64,000 nucleotides of DNA from Cladopsammia gracilis (Eukaryota > Cnidaria > Anthozoa > Scleractinia > Dendrophylliidae): contig JAJGOT010000311.1 in the NCBI GenBank assembly GCA_022457155.1, positions 654,501 to 718,500 on the forward strand, written 5' to 3'. Position 1 is the stretch's first letter. Every line of letters begins with the position of its first letter. Made by a program: the position numbers and the translations under genes. A model generated the notes under the pieces. That model was not told the origin of the DNA. It worked only from the letters and a program-made list of their open reading frames with translations, and did not search any database. Of this stretch, positions 45,901 through 57,830 are shown piece by piece.

Positions 45901-48900
45901 ATTTTGACGGTATTATTGAAAACTGTCCAGATGACAGCTTCGTTGCACTTGGGAGTGGTTAAAGAACCGCTGTACCGGAAGTACTTCGTCTTGTCCGCAG
46001 GCAATAGGTTGTTCAAATTAAAGGCCCGTATGTACGTCTTATTGTCTGTGGAAATAGATCAGAAAACAGAAAATCGATGAAGAACAACGATAACTCTAGA
46101 AAGACTGTACAAATCCCAAACATGGAACTACGTATATAATTTACAAATCAAAGGATCCTATGAGCCGACTCGTGAATGGAAACAATCTTCGGACCCTCCC
46201 CTCACCTACGCGTTTTGCTCCACCTAACCCCCCCCTCCACCCCCTCCGTCCAACTCCCCACACTGCCTTCCCTCCAACACCGTCTCCATGGGTAAGGCTG
46301 TTGACCATTACCTAATGCATTTGGAACGGGCAAAATATATGCACAAGCCTTCTGCACTGGTCAGCGGAATTACCAAGCAAAGTTAACAGCCGATAGATGG
46401 AAGGAAGGAAAGAAGGAGTAAAAATTTGCATATTTGTCCCCGTCTGCTATAACTTGTTCAACGCTTCGCGTATTTACGAGTTGAAAAGGATAGCCAAATT
46501 ATATTGTCATAAAACATGACGGAAGTTTGAGAACACGAGAGAAACGCAGAGGGTCTCAGGTGCTTCTTCAAGCACTTCTGTCGTGTTTTTAAAAAATCTC
46601 ACGTGCTTGTAAAAACTCAACAATGCACTCGGCCACGTTTACTATTCCCTTATTAAGTCATGGCTTTTCAACCAATCAGAGCGCACTTCCAATCTTAATT
46701 ATCTTAACCATAATGTCGCGATCGCTAACTCGAACTCATCTTATTGATAAGTCGGGGCCGACTTTAAGAGGCGTGTAATATGGCAACCAGGGTATCGAAT
46801 ACTCAAACTCTTGATAAGCTTACTTTTTTTTTGCTTTGAGAGTTCAAGTTATCGGGCTTGTACTGTATTGCAATTCAACCCTAAACTACTAGTTGGGCCA
46901 GAAAGATGAATGTCTAAAGTCAAACAGGGAATACTTACCCTTGAAAAAATTTTCGGCATCTTGCAAAAACGAAAATGCTGCATTGTTGTTGCCTTCCACC
47001 TGGAACGAAAGAAAAGGAAAACAAAACATTTTGCGTTATGAACTTATGAGAAGCTATTACAGAGGGGATTAGGGCGACGAAAACGTTGAGGTCCCCAACG
47101 TCGATTGTTTCCTAGCCTGCAAGCAAGCTCTCGAGCTCGGGCTCGGGGTTTGGGGGGAAGGGGAGGGGGTGGGGGTGGAAAGGCCTCCCCCTCCCCCTAC
47201 CCCTGAGTCCGTGAGCTTGCTCGCGGGCTAACTGTTTCCCTCTTTTCATTTTTCGGACGTCATGGCGTAAAGGATTGGGCGTCTTTCTATTCGTGTCAAA
47301 AACAGACGCCTGCCATAAAAAATGTAAAATTAAAACGTTATCGATGCTTACGGTCTCTATTGTTCATATCGGGAACTGTCGATCAAATAACGGTCTTTTA
47401 AGCTCGTTCCTCCCGTTATGCTTTCCTTTTGTAAATGGGATTGTTACTGGCGATTAACTCAGTTACGGCAACCTTAGCGAAATCTATCTTTCCAATCTTC
47501 AGAGTTCAGTAAAACGTTTACCGTCACTGCCCCCATGGGGTGGGAGTAATCCTTTATATGACCCATACGGGGAGACGCCCTTGGGCCAAGTATGGTTTAT
47601 GGCCTCTTTGCCCTGAGGGTATATAATTTTACGTGAGTCGATCCTAAACAGGGCCTGTCGTTAAATATGATACCTTATAACATGACACTTAAATTTAGCG
47701 AATTTAGCGATTTTTCTAAAAATCGCTTAATTAAAATGCACCAAAATTAAGTGTCGCTAAATTTAAATCGTCGCTAAAATATGAAATTCCGCCATCTGGT
47801 CAGTTTCACGCAATCATGCTGTTTGACGGTCGATTATGACGTTTATCAGATGTCTCGTACACAGTGAAAGGAGCATTGACTTTGTGTGAAAATTTAAATG
47901 AGTGAGGACAGCATTAAGATATGACATTACAATTGTAGAACGTTGTATGATTTTGTTTTTATCACATTAAAGTGATTTAAATGAAGCTATTGATGTTTAT
48001 GATTTTATCACATAAATGTTCTAGTTCTAGTTTTGAATAAATTCGCCAAAGTTTCAGTTCGTGAAATCGCGAAAATTAAGTGACTCATGTTCCTAAATTT
48101 ACGAAAAATCGCTAAATTAAAGTGCCACTAAATATGGATTTTTCAAAATCGCTAAATTAACGTGTCGCCAAAATTTCATGCAATAAGGTATTTAGTAATT
48201 CGAGATCGGAGACGTTTGCTTAATTGCAATTGCCAATACGACACTTTAAATTAGTGTAAACAGGAGCCCATTGATGGGCTCCTGGTGTAAAACAAAAGAG
48301 TGTATATTTTGTCCTTTGTCCCAAACAGGGTCTTAAAACAAAGGGTTTTGCCCTACACAGCCAGGAATAGTATTTTAGGTTTCCTGTTTTGTCCTAAACA
48401 GGGTCAGGTTTCAAACCCTCAGCGAACCCTCCCCCCATACCCACCATACCCCCCATACCCCCCCCCCCCATACATCTCCCCCTCGTCCGCGCCCGGGCGT
48501 CACTCAGATCGTGGTGTGACCGGTTCTGTAGACTGATTGGTCAGTTACGGTCACTTTCGATTATTCATCGTTAGTCAAATATAATCAGTTGAAATCAACG
48601 TTACCTCAATTAAGACACCAAGAACGGCGAGACCATCGTCGTGGCCAGCTGCTACGGATAGGTTGGCATATTTGGAGTTGTAACTGACAAAGTGCAACTG
48701 TAAAAAAAACAAAAACAAAACAAGAAAAAATGTAAAAAAACAGGCAATATGTTTCTAACAATCGAGGTTTTAGATCAAATCACAAGGTACGGCCATTCAA
48801 ATATATTCTGAAGTACTTTCCTGAGGTATAAATAAATTATCCATGGTGGAAATTTCATACCATTTGTGACGTGCGTGATGTTCCAAGACAAAATGTTACG

Positions 48901-51900
48901 TGACAATTACAAAAATTAAATATCCGGGGAGATAAAAGATTGTGCATGTGATGGACAAGAATAGAATGTGTGACAAACCAAACAATCTCACTAACTCACC
49001 TCAGCAGCATATTGTTTTCCGTTTATCTTGTGCTCCGATCCCACCGTGTTACTTGATCCCCAGTGAAGGTGGAACTGAAGGGTTTTGTAAACACCACTGA
49101 GACCTCCTTCACTTACACTGTACTCTCCATCCGAGACTGTAACTTTAAGGGCGTGGCCATTGTTCGTAACAGTGAAATTGATGTTTGGTGCTTTGTCGTA
49201 ATTCGTGAGTGTGAACTCACCCAAGGTTTTGTCATAAGTTGCTTGAGCGCTCTCAATGTTGATTGGGGATTGCTTCTTCCCCGTCTCGCACATCCCTCCC
49301 CAATTAGCAGGGCCTGGAACGAACAGAAATTAAAGGAAAGTATCAGACCTCAGTATTGTCAGGTCATCAGGTTATGAACAATTCAAAACATAGGTACGCA
49401 AAGCGTACGTGAAGATATTTGCACTAGTAACGCTTAGTTTAACAGAGCATTAATTTTCTTCTGTAGCCTGCTATTTTACGGCACGCGTGAAAATCGCCTC
49501 TCTAGACTGCTAGCCTGCTTAAATTTTTTTTGAAACTCCTCTTCTTCGTTTTGCTACTGCGACTCGATCGATGTCACCGCTCCCAGCTTCTAAATTCCAC
49601 TTAATTTAAAGCGAACAAATATTCTTCAGGCCTTTTTTTTTCTTATTTTGAAGTCTTGCAACGTGGGTTTTTATTCCGGTAATGGGACATTGCGCCTTGT
49701 AATCAGTGCGTGGCGTAAACAAAAGACGCCATTTTCTTAAACGTGTTCGAGTGACAAACCTTTCCCCGCCCCTACGAAAACTGTTAAGGCGGGGCTCTAC
49801 CTGAATTTTAATGAAATTTTAAGAGGTTTTAAGAAGGGATAGGAGAAAGAAAATGATTTTTGGTTGCTAGTGGACTAACTTGGTGTCCGTCTATTAATAA
49901 TTTACTACAAATTCTAATTTTAAAACTTCACTAAATCTTCAATATTTTTTATTTCTCTAAATTTTACCAATCCTTTCAGAAAAACTATTTCCTTCCCCAA
50001 ATACCCAAAAATCACCCCAAAATTTACAAAACATCCCACAACATAGATTCATGTAATGAGCGAAGGGTTTTTGGATTGCTTGAAACGTGAACGAGATATT
50101 TCCATTAAAGCCATGTTAAGTGGCGGAAACAAGGCATTCAGGTAGAGCCCCTTCTTAAGTAGGCGGAAAATGTAACTTTTTCCTCTCCCAGTAAAATAAC
50201 TCTTCGTATCTTTCAGGAACATTAACCAGTTAAGTTTATCTCGCCTCGATAAGTGCCGATAACAGTTATAGTGATTTTCTATGTGAGATTTATTTACGAT
50301 AAACAGAAAGTGATTCTTCAGAAATGAAGAAATTTCAAGATCACACATTACCCTACCCCAGTCGGGAATTTCATTACCGCACCCATGTAAGTACTTTTGG
50401 TCTAATACGGTCCAAGAACGAAAGAACCAACGAAAAACGATAGCATTAGAAGATATTTGCATATATTATGCAAATATCTTCAAAAACATAAGCGGGACGA
50501 AGACTTAAAAACTAGATCAGACAAGGCTGCAAGTTCCTTTCGCCCACCCCCTCTCAACTTTTTTGTGGAGTCCGGTACCACACGGTAAGCGGCCGCCATC
50601 TTGAAGTGGACGTAAAAAAAAAAACTAGCCTGCTCCGAGACCAAGAACTTTCTTGCAGGCAACACCTCAAATTTTGTACAGAAAAAGACCGGCCTAAAGA
50701 CCTAGGTTGTTTTTCCAGCTGGAAACCAGTTCGTCCACAGTTTTTGTAAATGGATCAGATTTGTCGTGTTCCATTGCTGTAATTAACTCGAGACACTGGA
50801 ATCGGGTTAAAGTTTGCGCAAGGCTTCTCACATTTCTGTTTGGAAATATTTGGAATACGTTTCAAGAAATCCCGCTTATTCTTAAAAAACAGTCGCCTGA
50901 GTGGGCGAACCAATAGACTTAACCATTAAACCGAAAGTAAAGCTAAACTGAAACCTTACCATGGTCGCCAGTCGCATTATAGTTCCATTCGGACTCTAGC
51001 AAAGACAAAAGAAGACATAACAAGAATGGTTACCAGCATATTCAACTTTTCCTGCGTAACAGGCGCTTCTAAGGTGGGCCAGCTTACATATTGTTCGCCA
51101 TTCGAGCAAAAGTGCGTATTACGCAGGCTACAATAGTCCAACAGATCATCTAATACACAAGTAAGCTCGATTTTCGGGCGTCCAATTTTTATAAGATTTT
51201 AACCTCCTTCGCACGGACGTACAAAACGCACGGCGTGTGATCCAGATACGTCAGTACTAGAAATACGTGTCTCCCAGAACCTCGCAAAGCTCGGGGGAGG
51301 ATGCACTGCAAAATTTTAGCGATGTGGGAGGGAGAGATGGAAATTCTGATTTAAATGGAGAGGTTGGGTTGCTTGCTTTCGTTCCCAGTCTGTTCCATTT
51401 AATTTGTACTTAGAGGCCTGTCTTCCTAAAATAAAATAAATAGAGGCTGGTGCTGGTCCGTTTTGGGTTTTGAGCTGTGGGTCGCTGTAACTGCTATGGG
51501 ACTGGGTATCAAACGATCCTCAGTTCCTTCGTCTCCCCCCCCCCCACCTCCACCCACCTATCTTCATTAATTTTTGTCAGAAGGAAAATTCAGGTCTGAA
51601 AGTGGATGTATCAAGTACTGTTGTGAACATGGGTCTAGGACAATATGCGGTGGTGTTTTGTTTATTTTGATTGTCTCAGTTAAATTCCATTTTTGAAGCT
51701 TGTGAGTGCTATCTCCCAAATTAGAGTGATTTTACTTCATCTGTGAAATAGTTAGTAGAATAGTACGCACTATTAGACTATAATTCCATTGTTTCCTTTT
51801 GTTTAATTTGGACTATCACAAACTAATTGTTAGATAGTGTTTCACAGATGAAGTAAAATCACTCTGACCTGTTCCCTTTAGATACTGCTATAGTTTTGTT

Positions 51901-52690
51901 CTTCCAATTTTTATAAGATTTTAATCTCCTTCTCACGGACGTACAAAACGCACGGCGTGTAATCCAGATACGTACTATCAAGAACTTCCAACTGAAGACA
52001 TATATGAGCTATTATTATTTTTTAGTAAATATATAAAAAAACGAATATAGCACAAGAGAGCACTGCCAAATTGCTTTCGTCTTAATAGTTACCAGGATGG
52101 TCACACGCTAGGGTTTCGTTATCTGTCTTTTACAGCATAAAAAAAAACAGTACCACGTAAACAAGCAGGTTTTTGCGCATACAGAGCTATTATTTTAAAG
52201 AAATGAGCAGGCCAGAGTCCTTTATCAAGGACTTTGTCAGAATGTAGCTCTCCCCGGCGCTAAATTTCTTCGCGAATCCATTTTTGAAACATTCCAGAAA
52301 AGCTCTCCTGTGTTGTTTAAAATTGGTCTGGTTTGTATTCAAGTAAAATTCGGATCACATTCTTCACGGCAGTATGGTCTTCAGTTTCAGTAAAAATTAC
52401 CAAGAAAGGTAATAATTAAGGGCTGGTTTCCACTAGCGCATAAGCATAAGCACAAGCCAACATACGCAGACTCAGTAACATGTTGATCATTAGTGCCTAT
52501 TGTTCTGTTTTGTTCAAACAATTGGAACTAATGAATAACACGTTACTGAGTCTGCGTATGTTGGCTTGTGCTTATGCTTATGCGCTAGTGGAAACCAGCC
52601 TAATGGAAAGGTATACATACCACCGCTACTGAAGACAAACGATGCGCAGTTGACAAACAGAAACAAGGCCAGTAGAAAAGGTCCCATCAT
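42970..52690 (-). CDS. alpha-carbonic anhydrase, secreted and probably GPI-anchored (gene 1)
   Basis: Exons: 52,621-52,690; 50,960-50,995; 49,000-49,313; 48,605-48,697; 46,939-46,999; 45,888-46,045; 42,970-43,188. All GT-AG, phases consistent, 951 nt, 316 aa. It catalyses reversible CO2 hydration. A signal peptide (MMGPFLLALFLFVNCASF) leads to the alpha-CA domain: QSPINI, the proton-shuttle His at residue 89 (NNGH), zinc ligands H117, H119 (QFHLHWG) and H142 (ELHFV), and Thr221 in GSLTTP. Cys44 and Cys225 sit where extracellular forms carry a disulphide. The C-terminus (residues 285-316) is small-residue-rich then hydrophobic (ITAGLFLSMLFAAI), fitting a GPI signal. The first ATG of two is taken as start. 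A second copy lies 17.6 kb to the right. In cnidarians such enzymes serve calcification or symbiont carbon supply; that role is inferred here. Confidence 0.93.
43290..43570. repeat. foldback element private to the proximal duplicate
   Basis: TGAGTTATATAAGCAC...GGGAATTTTTAAGAACAC is complemented by GTGTTCTTAAAAATTCCC...GTGCTTATATAACTCA. The whole 280-bp block is absent at the matching place in the distal duplicate (about 61,440), so it inserted after the duplication or was lost from the other copy. Confidence 0.6.
43939..44496. repeat. 558-bp palindromic element private to the proximal duplicate
   Basis: Ends AAGGTGGCTCCCAACAGTTT and its complement at 44,475-44,496. The arms are nearly complementary over about 200 bp, meeting at TTTTCGAAAATTT (about 44,156). 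The GAGCCACCTTAAATTT terminal motif is also repeated in the centre, as if two copies lie head to head. The distal duplicate has an uninterrupted site at about 61,795-61,805. TA is the likely target duplication. Confidence 0.75.
44650..44740 (+). repeat. single copy of the 64-bp intronic unit
   Basis: One unit of the sequence amplified at 62.2-63.35 kb (CTGTCCCCGTATACTATATC then TCGTTCAATACTTCGCGTAT), in the same intron of gene 1. A diverged unit also lies at about 46,425-46,490. Confidence 0.75.
45045..45120 (+). other. tRNA-like segment with A and B boxes inside the MITE
   Basis: TTGGTACAGTGGATAAGGGT resembles a pol III A box and GGGTTCGAGGC a B box, about 32 bp apart, as in a tRNA. The reverse complement occurs in copy 1 at about 22,720-22,795. 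The acceptor and T stems do not pair convincingly, so this is a tRNA relic or SINE head captured in the MITE, not a functional tRNA gene. Confidence 0.5.
45185..45635. repeat. 451-bp nested element at a TTAA site
   Basis: Bounded by TTAA at 45,181-45,184 and 45,636-45,639. The ends share GTAA and then GTAAGAACTAGGCAA in inverted orientation, with divergence between the two blocks. TTAA target choice suggests a piggyBac-type non-autonomous element. Copy 1 of the host MITE has no such insert. Confidence 0.7.
46495..46660. repeat. palindromic MITE fragment in carbonic anhydrase intron 5
   Basis: ATATTGTCATAAAACATGAC at the left; internal CAGGTGCTTCTTCAAGCACTT and a partial right arm. Related to 27,835-27,990. 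Confidence 0.45.
47672..48192. repeat. MITE with CTAAATTTAGCGA-type inverted ends in intron 4
   Basis: TACCTTATAACATGACACTT...AATTTAGCGA at the left and the complement of TACCTTATTGCATGAAATTT...AATTTAGCGAT at the right. The interior is AT-rich with further AAATCGCTAAATT repeats. About 520 bp. Confidence 0.6.
49788..49990 (-). repeat. inverted copy of the repeat at 478-700
   Basis: Begins GGCGGGGCTCTACCTGAATT and continues through AGAAAGAAAATGATTTTTGG and TCTATTAATAATTTACTACA. It is the reverse complement of the left-end repeat and lies in intron 2 of carbonic anhydrase gene 1. Confidence 0.6.
51181..51250 (+). repeat. 70-bp direct repeat, left member
   Basis: TCCAATTTTTATAAGATTTT and CACGGACGTACAAAACGCAC are shared with 51,903-51,972, with about three mismatches in 70. 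Together they bracket repeat copy C. Confidence 0.85.
51252..51900 (-). repeat. 1.25-kb dispersed repeat, inverted partial copy C
   Basis: Reverse complement of the 3' half of copies A and B, starting at the shared ACTAGAAATACGTGTCTC edge. It stops at the position equivalent to about 2,215 of copy A. It is interrupted by a palindromic MITE at 51,723-51,865 and lies in intron 1 of the carbonic anhydrase gene. Confidence 0.7.
51723..51865. repeat. 143-bp palindromic MITE inside repeat copy C
   Basis: AGAGTGATTTTACTTCATCT at the left and its complement at the right. The host repeat in copies A and B is uninterrupted here (CCCAAATTAACCTG), which fixes the insertion point. TA is the likely target duplication, with one side mutated. 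Confidence 0.8.
51903..51972 (+). repeat. 70-bp direct repeat, right member
   Basis: Partner of 51,181-51,250. Much longer than any ordinary target-site duplication. Confidence 0.85.
52420..52600. repeat. PIF/Harbinger-like MITE next to carbonic anhydrase exon 1
   Basis: GGGCTGGTTTCCACTAGCGC starts about 57-bp inverted repeats, and TAA flanks both ends (52,417-52,419 and 52,601-52,603). A 3-bp TAA duplication with GGGC ends is typical of PIF/Harbinger. It sits in intron 1, about 20 bp past the exon 1 splice donor. Confidence 0.75.
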
Positions 52691-52699
52691 TGCTCTATT

Positions 52700-53330
52700 C
52701 CAGCGGAAAAAAAATAAAAAACACGACATTCAGACGGTAAACGAAATGGAAACAACATAAGAATTGCTATAGAAATATGATTTAAATGTGCTGACAGCTG
52801 TTCTGTGAAAGTTAAATATTATTTGATCACCCAACTTTATTTTACCGCACTCCAAATTGGAACGTGCGGCAGTGTTTTATTAAAGAAATAAATGAAAGGG
52901 GGAAGGGGAAGTAATTTCAAATAAGATTACCAAGGATACAGCTAATATAATAAATATATTCGCGACATTCAGTCTCCGTTTCTTGTCGGGAGCCACACAA
53001 GGGAATGGTAAAGCCGGTAAAGAAATACATTCTCATTTGACAGGTTTTGCCGCAGTGCAATGAATTATGAATGTCAGCTTGATCGTTGTATTATCTTTTC
53101 TTTTATCTTTTCTTTTATCTTTCCTAGACATTTTCATTACGAAGTAAAGAAAGCGTTTTATACACTTTTTAAATACTATGATATTGCGAACTGCAGGCGC
53201 AGAAATTGAGTCATGTGACTTTACGGTTTGACAACAGTTTCCCACTGAAAAATTGATGAAAACAAGCTCGCGAGACTGGAGCGAGCGAACTAGCCGAGGG
53301 GAAACTGGGAAACTGTCGAATAAAAACGAA
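52700..53330. other. 5' flank of carbonic anhydrase gene 1, no gene seen
   Basis: Presumed promoter and 5' UTR side of the gene. No TATA box could be assigned. A TCTTTTCTTTTATCTTTTCT run lies at about 53,095-53,120. Confidence 0.4.
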
Positions 53331-53339
53331 TAACCAAAG

Positions 53340-56300
53340 AGAATTTTAATATTTCATAGCTTTAAAAGACTTAAAACAGCCAGCGTAACCTGCGTGTGCG
53401 ACAGCATGAATCGCGAGCAACGAGCGCGGAACGCGTGGAAGAGAAAAAAAACACGTCGCAAATTAGCATGACTTTTGAGATAGTGTTTCTTCGTCATGGA
53501 TTAGGATCCAAGTCGTTTTGAGACTGTTCTCGGCAATTATTTTAAGCTCCTTAAAGTTTGTTGCGTGTTTATAGCTTGTGTCTCGGAGCTAGGCCGATCT
53601 CCGTTTTTTAATTTCATAATGACGTATGGGTGGCTGGCTGCTAGTTTTGTAATGTGTTTGATTCCTTCCATTTTATTGCTTCAACGATGCAGACGTCTGA
53701 GATCCAAAAGCATGCATTTCTTGGTAGTTTCTTGGTGTTGCGGATGGTGTGATCACCAAATGACGTAAAACAAAAGATTCAAAAGACACTTAACAATACC
53801 CACACCACAACACAAAAGCTAACCAACAATGGATTCCGCAACACCAAGAAACACCCCATTTCTTCGATCAAATTGTCGTTAAAAATTCACGTTTCTTCCG
53901 GATGAAGTACCGATCAAATTAAATGAGTATGTTTGAACTTCGATCAATTCAATTACTTACTCTTATTAACATTCAACTGAATGATCGATCCTGATGTTTC
54001 CAGAACGAGATACGTGCACAAACAAAATAATTTGCCTCAAGTCTTTCTCTTAATACCAACAAAGATAAAGTATTTTTACAATGTCAGATTAGAGGCAGTG
54101 GCTCCTTTTTAGACCAGCGGGTCTTTGTTTACTGTTGGTCTTCGTTTTAGCCCAGTGAGTCTGCGTTTTAGACCAGCAGGTCTTCGGTCTTTGTTCTTGA
54201 CACACCCGAATTCTTAATCCTGTTAAGAAGGCAGTTCTGTTGTCCTGCTCCTGTGCATAGGATTTGAGAAATGAATAGCATGTTATAATTTCCTTTTTGG
54301 AGGAAACGGTTCTTGCATTTTGGGTTTAGCTGACTGTAAATTTTGAACGCAAAAATCTTGAATGTAAATGTAAATCTTGAACGCAAAACATAACACCAGT
54401 TCAGATATCCTGCTCCCGAGCATAAATTTGGAATGGCATGCTTGACCTCATTCGACCACTCACCGGTTTTCATTCAAATGTTTGATTGTGGCGGAAAGAC
54501 ATTTGTAAGACGTTCGCTCGAAAATAGGTCTTATAACATTTATTAATAACACTTGGCTAGTAGGTAGTATCCGTACAGCAGAAACGTCCTAAATATTTTC
54601 CTATGACGCAAAAAACGTTCTCTTCCTTTCATCGGCATTTTTTGTGTCTACTGTTCATACGAGAAGGTTCACAAAAATTTGCATACTTTATAACCCAGAG
54701 TACTCAGTCATTTTATTCAATGCCTAAAAGTTATTATCGCTTATTAGTCGTCACACCATTTCAACAAGTTGAAAGATTTCTTCGACTGTCGGAGGTTCTC
54801 GTCATTTTTACGTGATTTTTGTCGCCTGACTACTGTGCGTGCCGATTTTTCTATGTCTCTTATCAGTCAAGAAAGTGTCGTCTGAAATGTTAAGTATTTA
54901 ACTTCGAGTTCTAGCGGATGGAAGACACAGAGAATCAAAGCGTTCACACAGCACGACACCACGCTTCATTCGGTGAAGGTACCTCTGTAGACTAGCACAC
55001 CTCATCCGTCAACAAACTTGTACAGGTACAAAGCGACTTTTACCGTCGAGTTAAAAATGTCACGTAAAGCTAAAAATAAAACAATGACATAATCCGATCT
55101 TTCTACGAAGCTAGTCTCAGGTGAATTACGAAGTTGTTCCAAAGAGTAACGGAAACACACGATAATTTACCGAGGTCGATTACGGAATGATCCCCAAAAT
55201 GTCTAAAATCATACCTCTGAACAACTTAGAATATCAGGTTACTTGATACTTAAAAAGAGGTGGCAAATTAGCATAACATGTAAGACAGTGTTTCTTCGTC
55301 ACGGATAAAGATCCAAGTCAAGTCTTTTTTAAGCTGTCGAATAAACATGACCAGCCAAAGATAATTATTTTAGGGTTTTAAAACAGCTAGCGTAACCTAC
55401 GTAGTAGGCGCGTTTGTGGTGCGACAGCGTGAGTTGCAGCTTATTTCGGACAACCAGCAAGGAAGAGAACTGAAAACAAATCACAAATTGGCATGACTTC
55501 TGAGATAGCGTTTCTTTGTCACAGATAATTAAAGAACCAAGATCCAATGGTTTCTTGCAATTACTTTCAGCTCCTTTAAGTTTGTTGTGTGTTTATAACT
55601 TACTGTTTTGTGAAGTGTTTGATACTTATATGTCAATGTTTGGGCGCGTATACCAAAACAGACGAAAAGCTTCCAAAAGTCACTGTATGACCGGTGAAGC
55701 ATTCGAGGCTCTTAACAAACTTTTGGGCTAAGAACATCGTAAACTTCCTAAAATCTAGTTTAAAAAGTTGTGGCTCTCCCCAAAATAGCGATTAAAAACT
55801 CGTGACCCTTCTTCCAAACAAATCTATCACAAACTACAGCGATGCAAAACTGAAGCAAACTATAACGTCCAGATATTTGGAACGGTTATTGATTGTTTAA
55901 AATATTTTGGCTTCAACGATACAGGTGTTTGAGATCGAAAAGCCTGTATCCGTTTTTTCGATCGAATCGGGGTTACAAATTATTTTCGATAACGTACGAT
56001 CAAATTTTAAATGAGTACAGTTATTAAAACTTCGATCAATTCATTTACTTACCAGTCTTATTAACTTTCAACTGGATGATCAATCCCGATGTTTGCAGAA
56101 CTGGGCGTACTCAGTTGCACAGACAAAATAATTACCCGGCTTTTATGATTTTTAGGAAACGAGGTCCTTAACTTGACATCTCTGTCAACACGCCGTCAAC
56201 AAAGATAAATTATTTTAACACTGGATGTCAGATAAGAGAAAGCCGAATTCTAAAGGAATTGTGTATAATTAGTGATGCCTCAATGGCAGTTATGTTGTCC

Positions 56301-57560
56301 TTCTCCTGCGCATAGGAATCGAGAAATAAATAAAATGTTATAATTACTTTTTGGAGAAAACGGATTATCGCGTTTTGGGTTTAGCTGACTGTGAATTTTG
56401 ATTCACGGCTATTTCAGTGTTGGGTGCAAGACGAGACACATTCCCAGTTCTGATGTTCTGCTCCCGGGCATAAATTTGGAATGGCATGTTATAATTACGT
56501 TTAATTTCATGGAAGCGGATTTATGGATAACGGAACCGAGCATGAGGTTGGAATGGAATGCTCTAATTACCTTTTGATGAAATTCGCTTCTATTTTTAAA
56601 GTGTCTGTGAAGTGAAATTTTGTTTGCGCTTTCTTTTTACAGTTTATTATGTCCTTATACCGAAATGGCAAAAGCAATTTGCTTGAAGAATTTACAAATC
56701 ATTTTTTAGCGGTCTAAAGAGGCTAAAATTGATCAAAAGGTGTCCCGGAGACTGGGGACGACTTTACCTAAAAATGACGTCACAAAGGGTTGGTAATATT
56801 TGTTTACATCGCCAAAAGGAAGATTTTAGTGAAAGATAGCCGCGTTTATTTTTGCGCTCGCTTTCACTCCCACTGTATCTGAGATTCCGGAAAACATATC
56901 CATCGATTTAGATCAGAATCGATAAGTTAAGATGTCAACAGGGACGTAGATAAAGCCAAACGGAGCCTTGGATAAAGCCAAAAGCTCGCTCGAAGCAAGA
57001 TGGCGATCGAAGGTTCGGGATTGATTTTCTCCTGTGTATAAGGGCAAAGCTGTAGAATACCTAGCCACTTATTTGCAAGTCGTTGAATATGAGTGGTTTC
57101 TTTTGTTTTCAAAAGCCTCCTTCTAGAAAACGTTTAGGGATATGTTAATAAGTGGCCTGGTATTCTTAAATCGTTCTAGACAGTGTCTTTTCGTCAGGAA
57201 TAAAGATCCAAGTCTTTTTGAAACTGTTGAATAAAAGCGAACAACCAATGATAATTATTTTAGGGTTTTAAAACAGCCAGCGTAACCTTCGAAGCGCGGA
57301 CAGCGTAAACCGCGGACAACGCCGGAGGCCAGGGTGGAAGGCGAGGAAGAGATAAAACACATCGCAAATTAGCATGACTTTTGAGATAGTGTTTCTTCGT
57401 CACGGACAAATCCAAGTATTTTTAAGACTTTCAAATAATGGTTTCTTGCAGTTATTTTCAGCTTCTTAAAGTTTGTTGTATGTTGATAACTTGTGTCTCG
57501 TCCTGCACCAGAGCATGAGGTCGGAGTGGCACTGGTTATAATTACTTTTTGATGGAAACG
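53340..57560 (+). repeat. locally repeated block, three copies about 2 kb apart
   Basis: A block beginning near AAAACAGCCAGCGTAACC and containing AAATTAGCATGACTTTTGAG and GTTTCTTCGTCA occurs at 53,365-53,600, 55,375-55,620 and 57,265-57,490. The downstream sequence (TGTTGTCCTGCTCCTGTGCA, then CTCCCGAGCATAAATTTGGA) recurs at 54,235-54,450 and 56,290-56,490. The pattern implies tandem duplication of a unit of about 2 kb, now diverged. No coding capacity is convincing. Confidence 0.6.
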
Positions 57561-57689
57561 GATTGTATATTTGATTGTAGCGATGGCGGCTACATTGCAA
57601 TTTGATTTTACAGCGGAGCTCTCGCGGGTCGAAGGCCCGCTCGCGGAGCCGGCCATACTCATCATGCCCGTCATTTTTCATGGTCATGG

Positions 57690-57830
57690 CTAGCGGAATG
57701 TTTCGCGGGCGCGACGTCGTGCAGGTTTAGACCGCGGGTTTGACGTCGTGCAAGGTTTAGATCGCGGGCGACATCGCGGGCGTGACGTCGCGTAGGGCTA
57801 GATCGCGGGCGCGTATGACGCCCCCTAAGC
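57690..57830 (-). repeat. GC-rich GACGTCG repeats
   Basis: GCGGGCGCGACGTCGTGCAG and three or four variants (TTTAGAnCGCGGG between them) in 140 bp. Each GACGTC is a CRE-like palindrome. The arginine-rich frame on the minus strand is a by-product. Confidence 0.6.

Larger units (their letters stand above)
40690..46305. repeat. segmental duplication, proximal copy
   Basis: Collinear with 58,305-64,000, including non-coding landmarks (the region around 41,217-41,556, the AGCAGGCGCATGAAAATAAA block, the GACAGCGGATGCGCCC exon). It contains the last two exons of carbonic anhydrase gene 1. It differs by private insertions at about 43,290-43,570, 43,939-44,496 and 44,781-45,685, and it lacks the 62-kb minisatellite and the 58.7-kb palindrome. 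Confidence 0.9.

Noticed and set aside
50049..50462. 137-aa minus-strand frame in a carbonic anhydrase intron
   Set aside because: No recognisable domain and no splice support; left out as probable chance.
53565..53768. 67-aa hydrophobic frame
   Set aside because: Falls in a locally triplicated repeat and is not conserved as a frame in the other two copies.
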